In this document: in pieces, positions 63,468 through 64,000 of the stretch
Position numbering within the stretch: position 1 is the stretch's first letter
Layout of the letters: every line of letters begins with the position of its first letter
NCBI RefSeq assembly: GCF_028389875.1
Contig: NC_084671.1
Coordinates: 29,879,083-29,943,082, forward strand
DNA length: 64,000 nucleotides
Direction: 5' to 3'
Origin: Rhea pennata
Lineage: Eukaryota > Chordata > Aves > Rheiformes > Rheidae
The notes under the pieces: model-generated
Told to the model about the DNA's origin: nothing
Database searches by the model: none
The model's input: only the letters and a program-made list of their open reading frames with translations
Position numbers and translations under genes: made by a program

Positions 63468-64000
63468 CTCTTGAAAGCATGAACAGCCCACTAAGCCAGA
63501 AAGCACATGGTCTTTTTCGTTGTTTGTTTTTACTGGTTTATTACAGCTCAGGAATGGTGGGTTTCTCCTAAGTGGCCTATTCCAAGATGCTTTTTGAGGA
63601 AAGTTACAACAGGTGACCAGTTGTAAATCATTGATTTTTCTTCTGTTGTTGCTGCCTCAACCATTGTGCTGGAAGCCTTTGTTCAATATAGATCTGTTTC
63701 TGTGCAGTCCTTAAGTTTCTTTGGTTTGTTTTCTATTCTGCTCATCCAGCCAGTCAAATATAATCATCCATTGATTAAAGTGTCTCTTTAAGGCAGAGGT
63801 ACTGACTGTTTTCATGCTAGTGATACTTGGCTCTTCCAGTCATGATAAGCATAATAAGTAAATTCTCTGTTTTCAAAACATGGGTGTGGAGAGGTTTGTT
63901 CTTAAGCCATTTTATTCTGTTCCAGTTTACAATCAGTTTCTTAAGTCATGTTCATTTTCAACATGTGCAGATATTTAGTGTTTTACAGTTGTGGACAAAA
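63468..64000. other. Intergenic DNA at the right edge
   Basis: No exon or nameable repeat was seen. From the human order, UBXN7 would be expected beyond the window. Confidence 0.4.

Overview
This window looks like nuclear DNA from a bird, or at least a sauropsid close to birds. Two observations point there. CR1 LINE copies end in the typical sauropsid 3' terminus (catagaatcatagaat read on the + strand), and the spliced genes are clear one-to-one orthologues of human genes. The gene order NRROS, FBXO45, WDR53, SMCO1, RNF168 is the human 3q29 order, read in reverse. No bacterial, CRISPR, plasmid or viral system is present, and I found no element that I would call an endogenous retrovirus or DNA transposon.

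Layout from left to right. Positions 1-1340 are an old, degraded CR1 on the minus strand. The stretch to about 5.8 kb has no recognisable gene. NRROS (minus; coding 9389-6821, two coding exons, 693 aa) encodes the leucine-rich-repeat receptor that tethers latent TGF-beta1 on myeloid cells; a possible untranslated first exon lies near 11.4 kb. From 11.6 to 30.7 kb there is intergenic DNA with a large 5'-truncated CR1 (23.9-26.1 kb), a short CR1 tail (27.8-28.0 kb) and a degenerate L2-like LINE fragment (28.0-28.9 kb). FBXO45 (minus; 36153-33136, three exons, 266 aa) and WDR53 (plus; 38690-42767, two coding exons, 354 aa) diverge from one CpG island with NRF1 and Sp1-type sites. SMCO1 (plus; 44525-52285, three exons, 212 aa) has a 56-base first coding exon behind a TATA/CArG-like promoter. 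RNF168 (plus; 54795-62028, six coding exons, 611 aa) starts from a second CpG island that begins where the SMCO1 coding sequence stops.

The genes are not an operon and have separate jobs. FBXO45 and RNF168 are ubiquitin ligase components, and WDR53 is a WD40 protein proposed to bind the DDB1-CUL4 ligase, so ubiquitin-related genes are concentrated here. NRROS acts in TGF-beta activation and myeloid redox control, and SMCO1 is a poorly studied membrane/coiled-coil protein. Splice sites and protein lengths were worked out by hand from the sequence and from memory of the human proteins. Untranslated exons, poly(A) sites and repeat family names are less certain.
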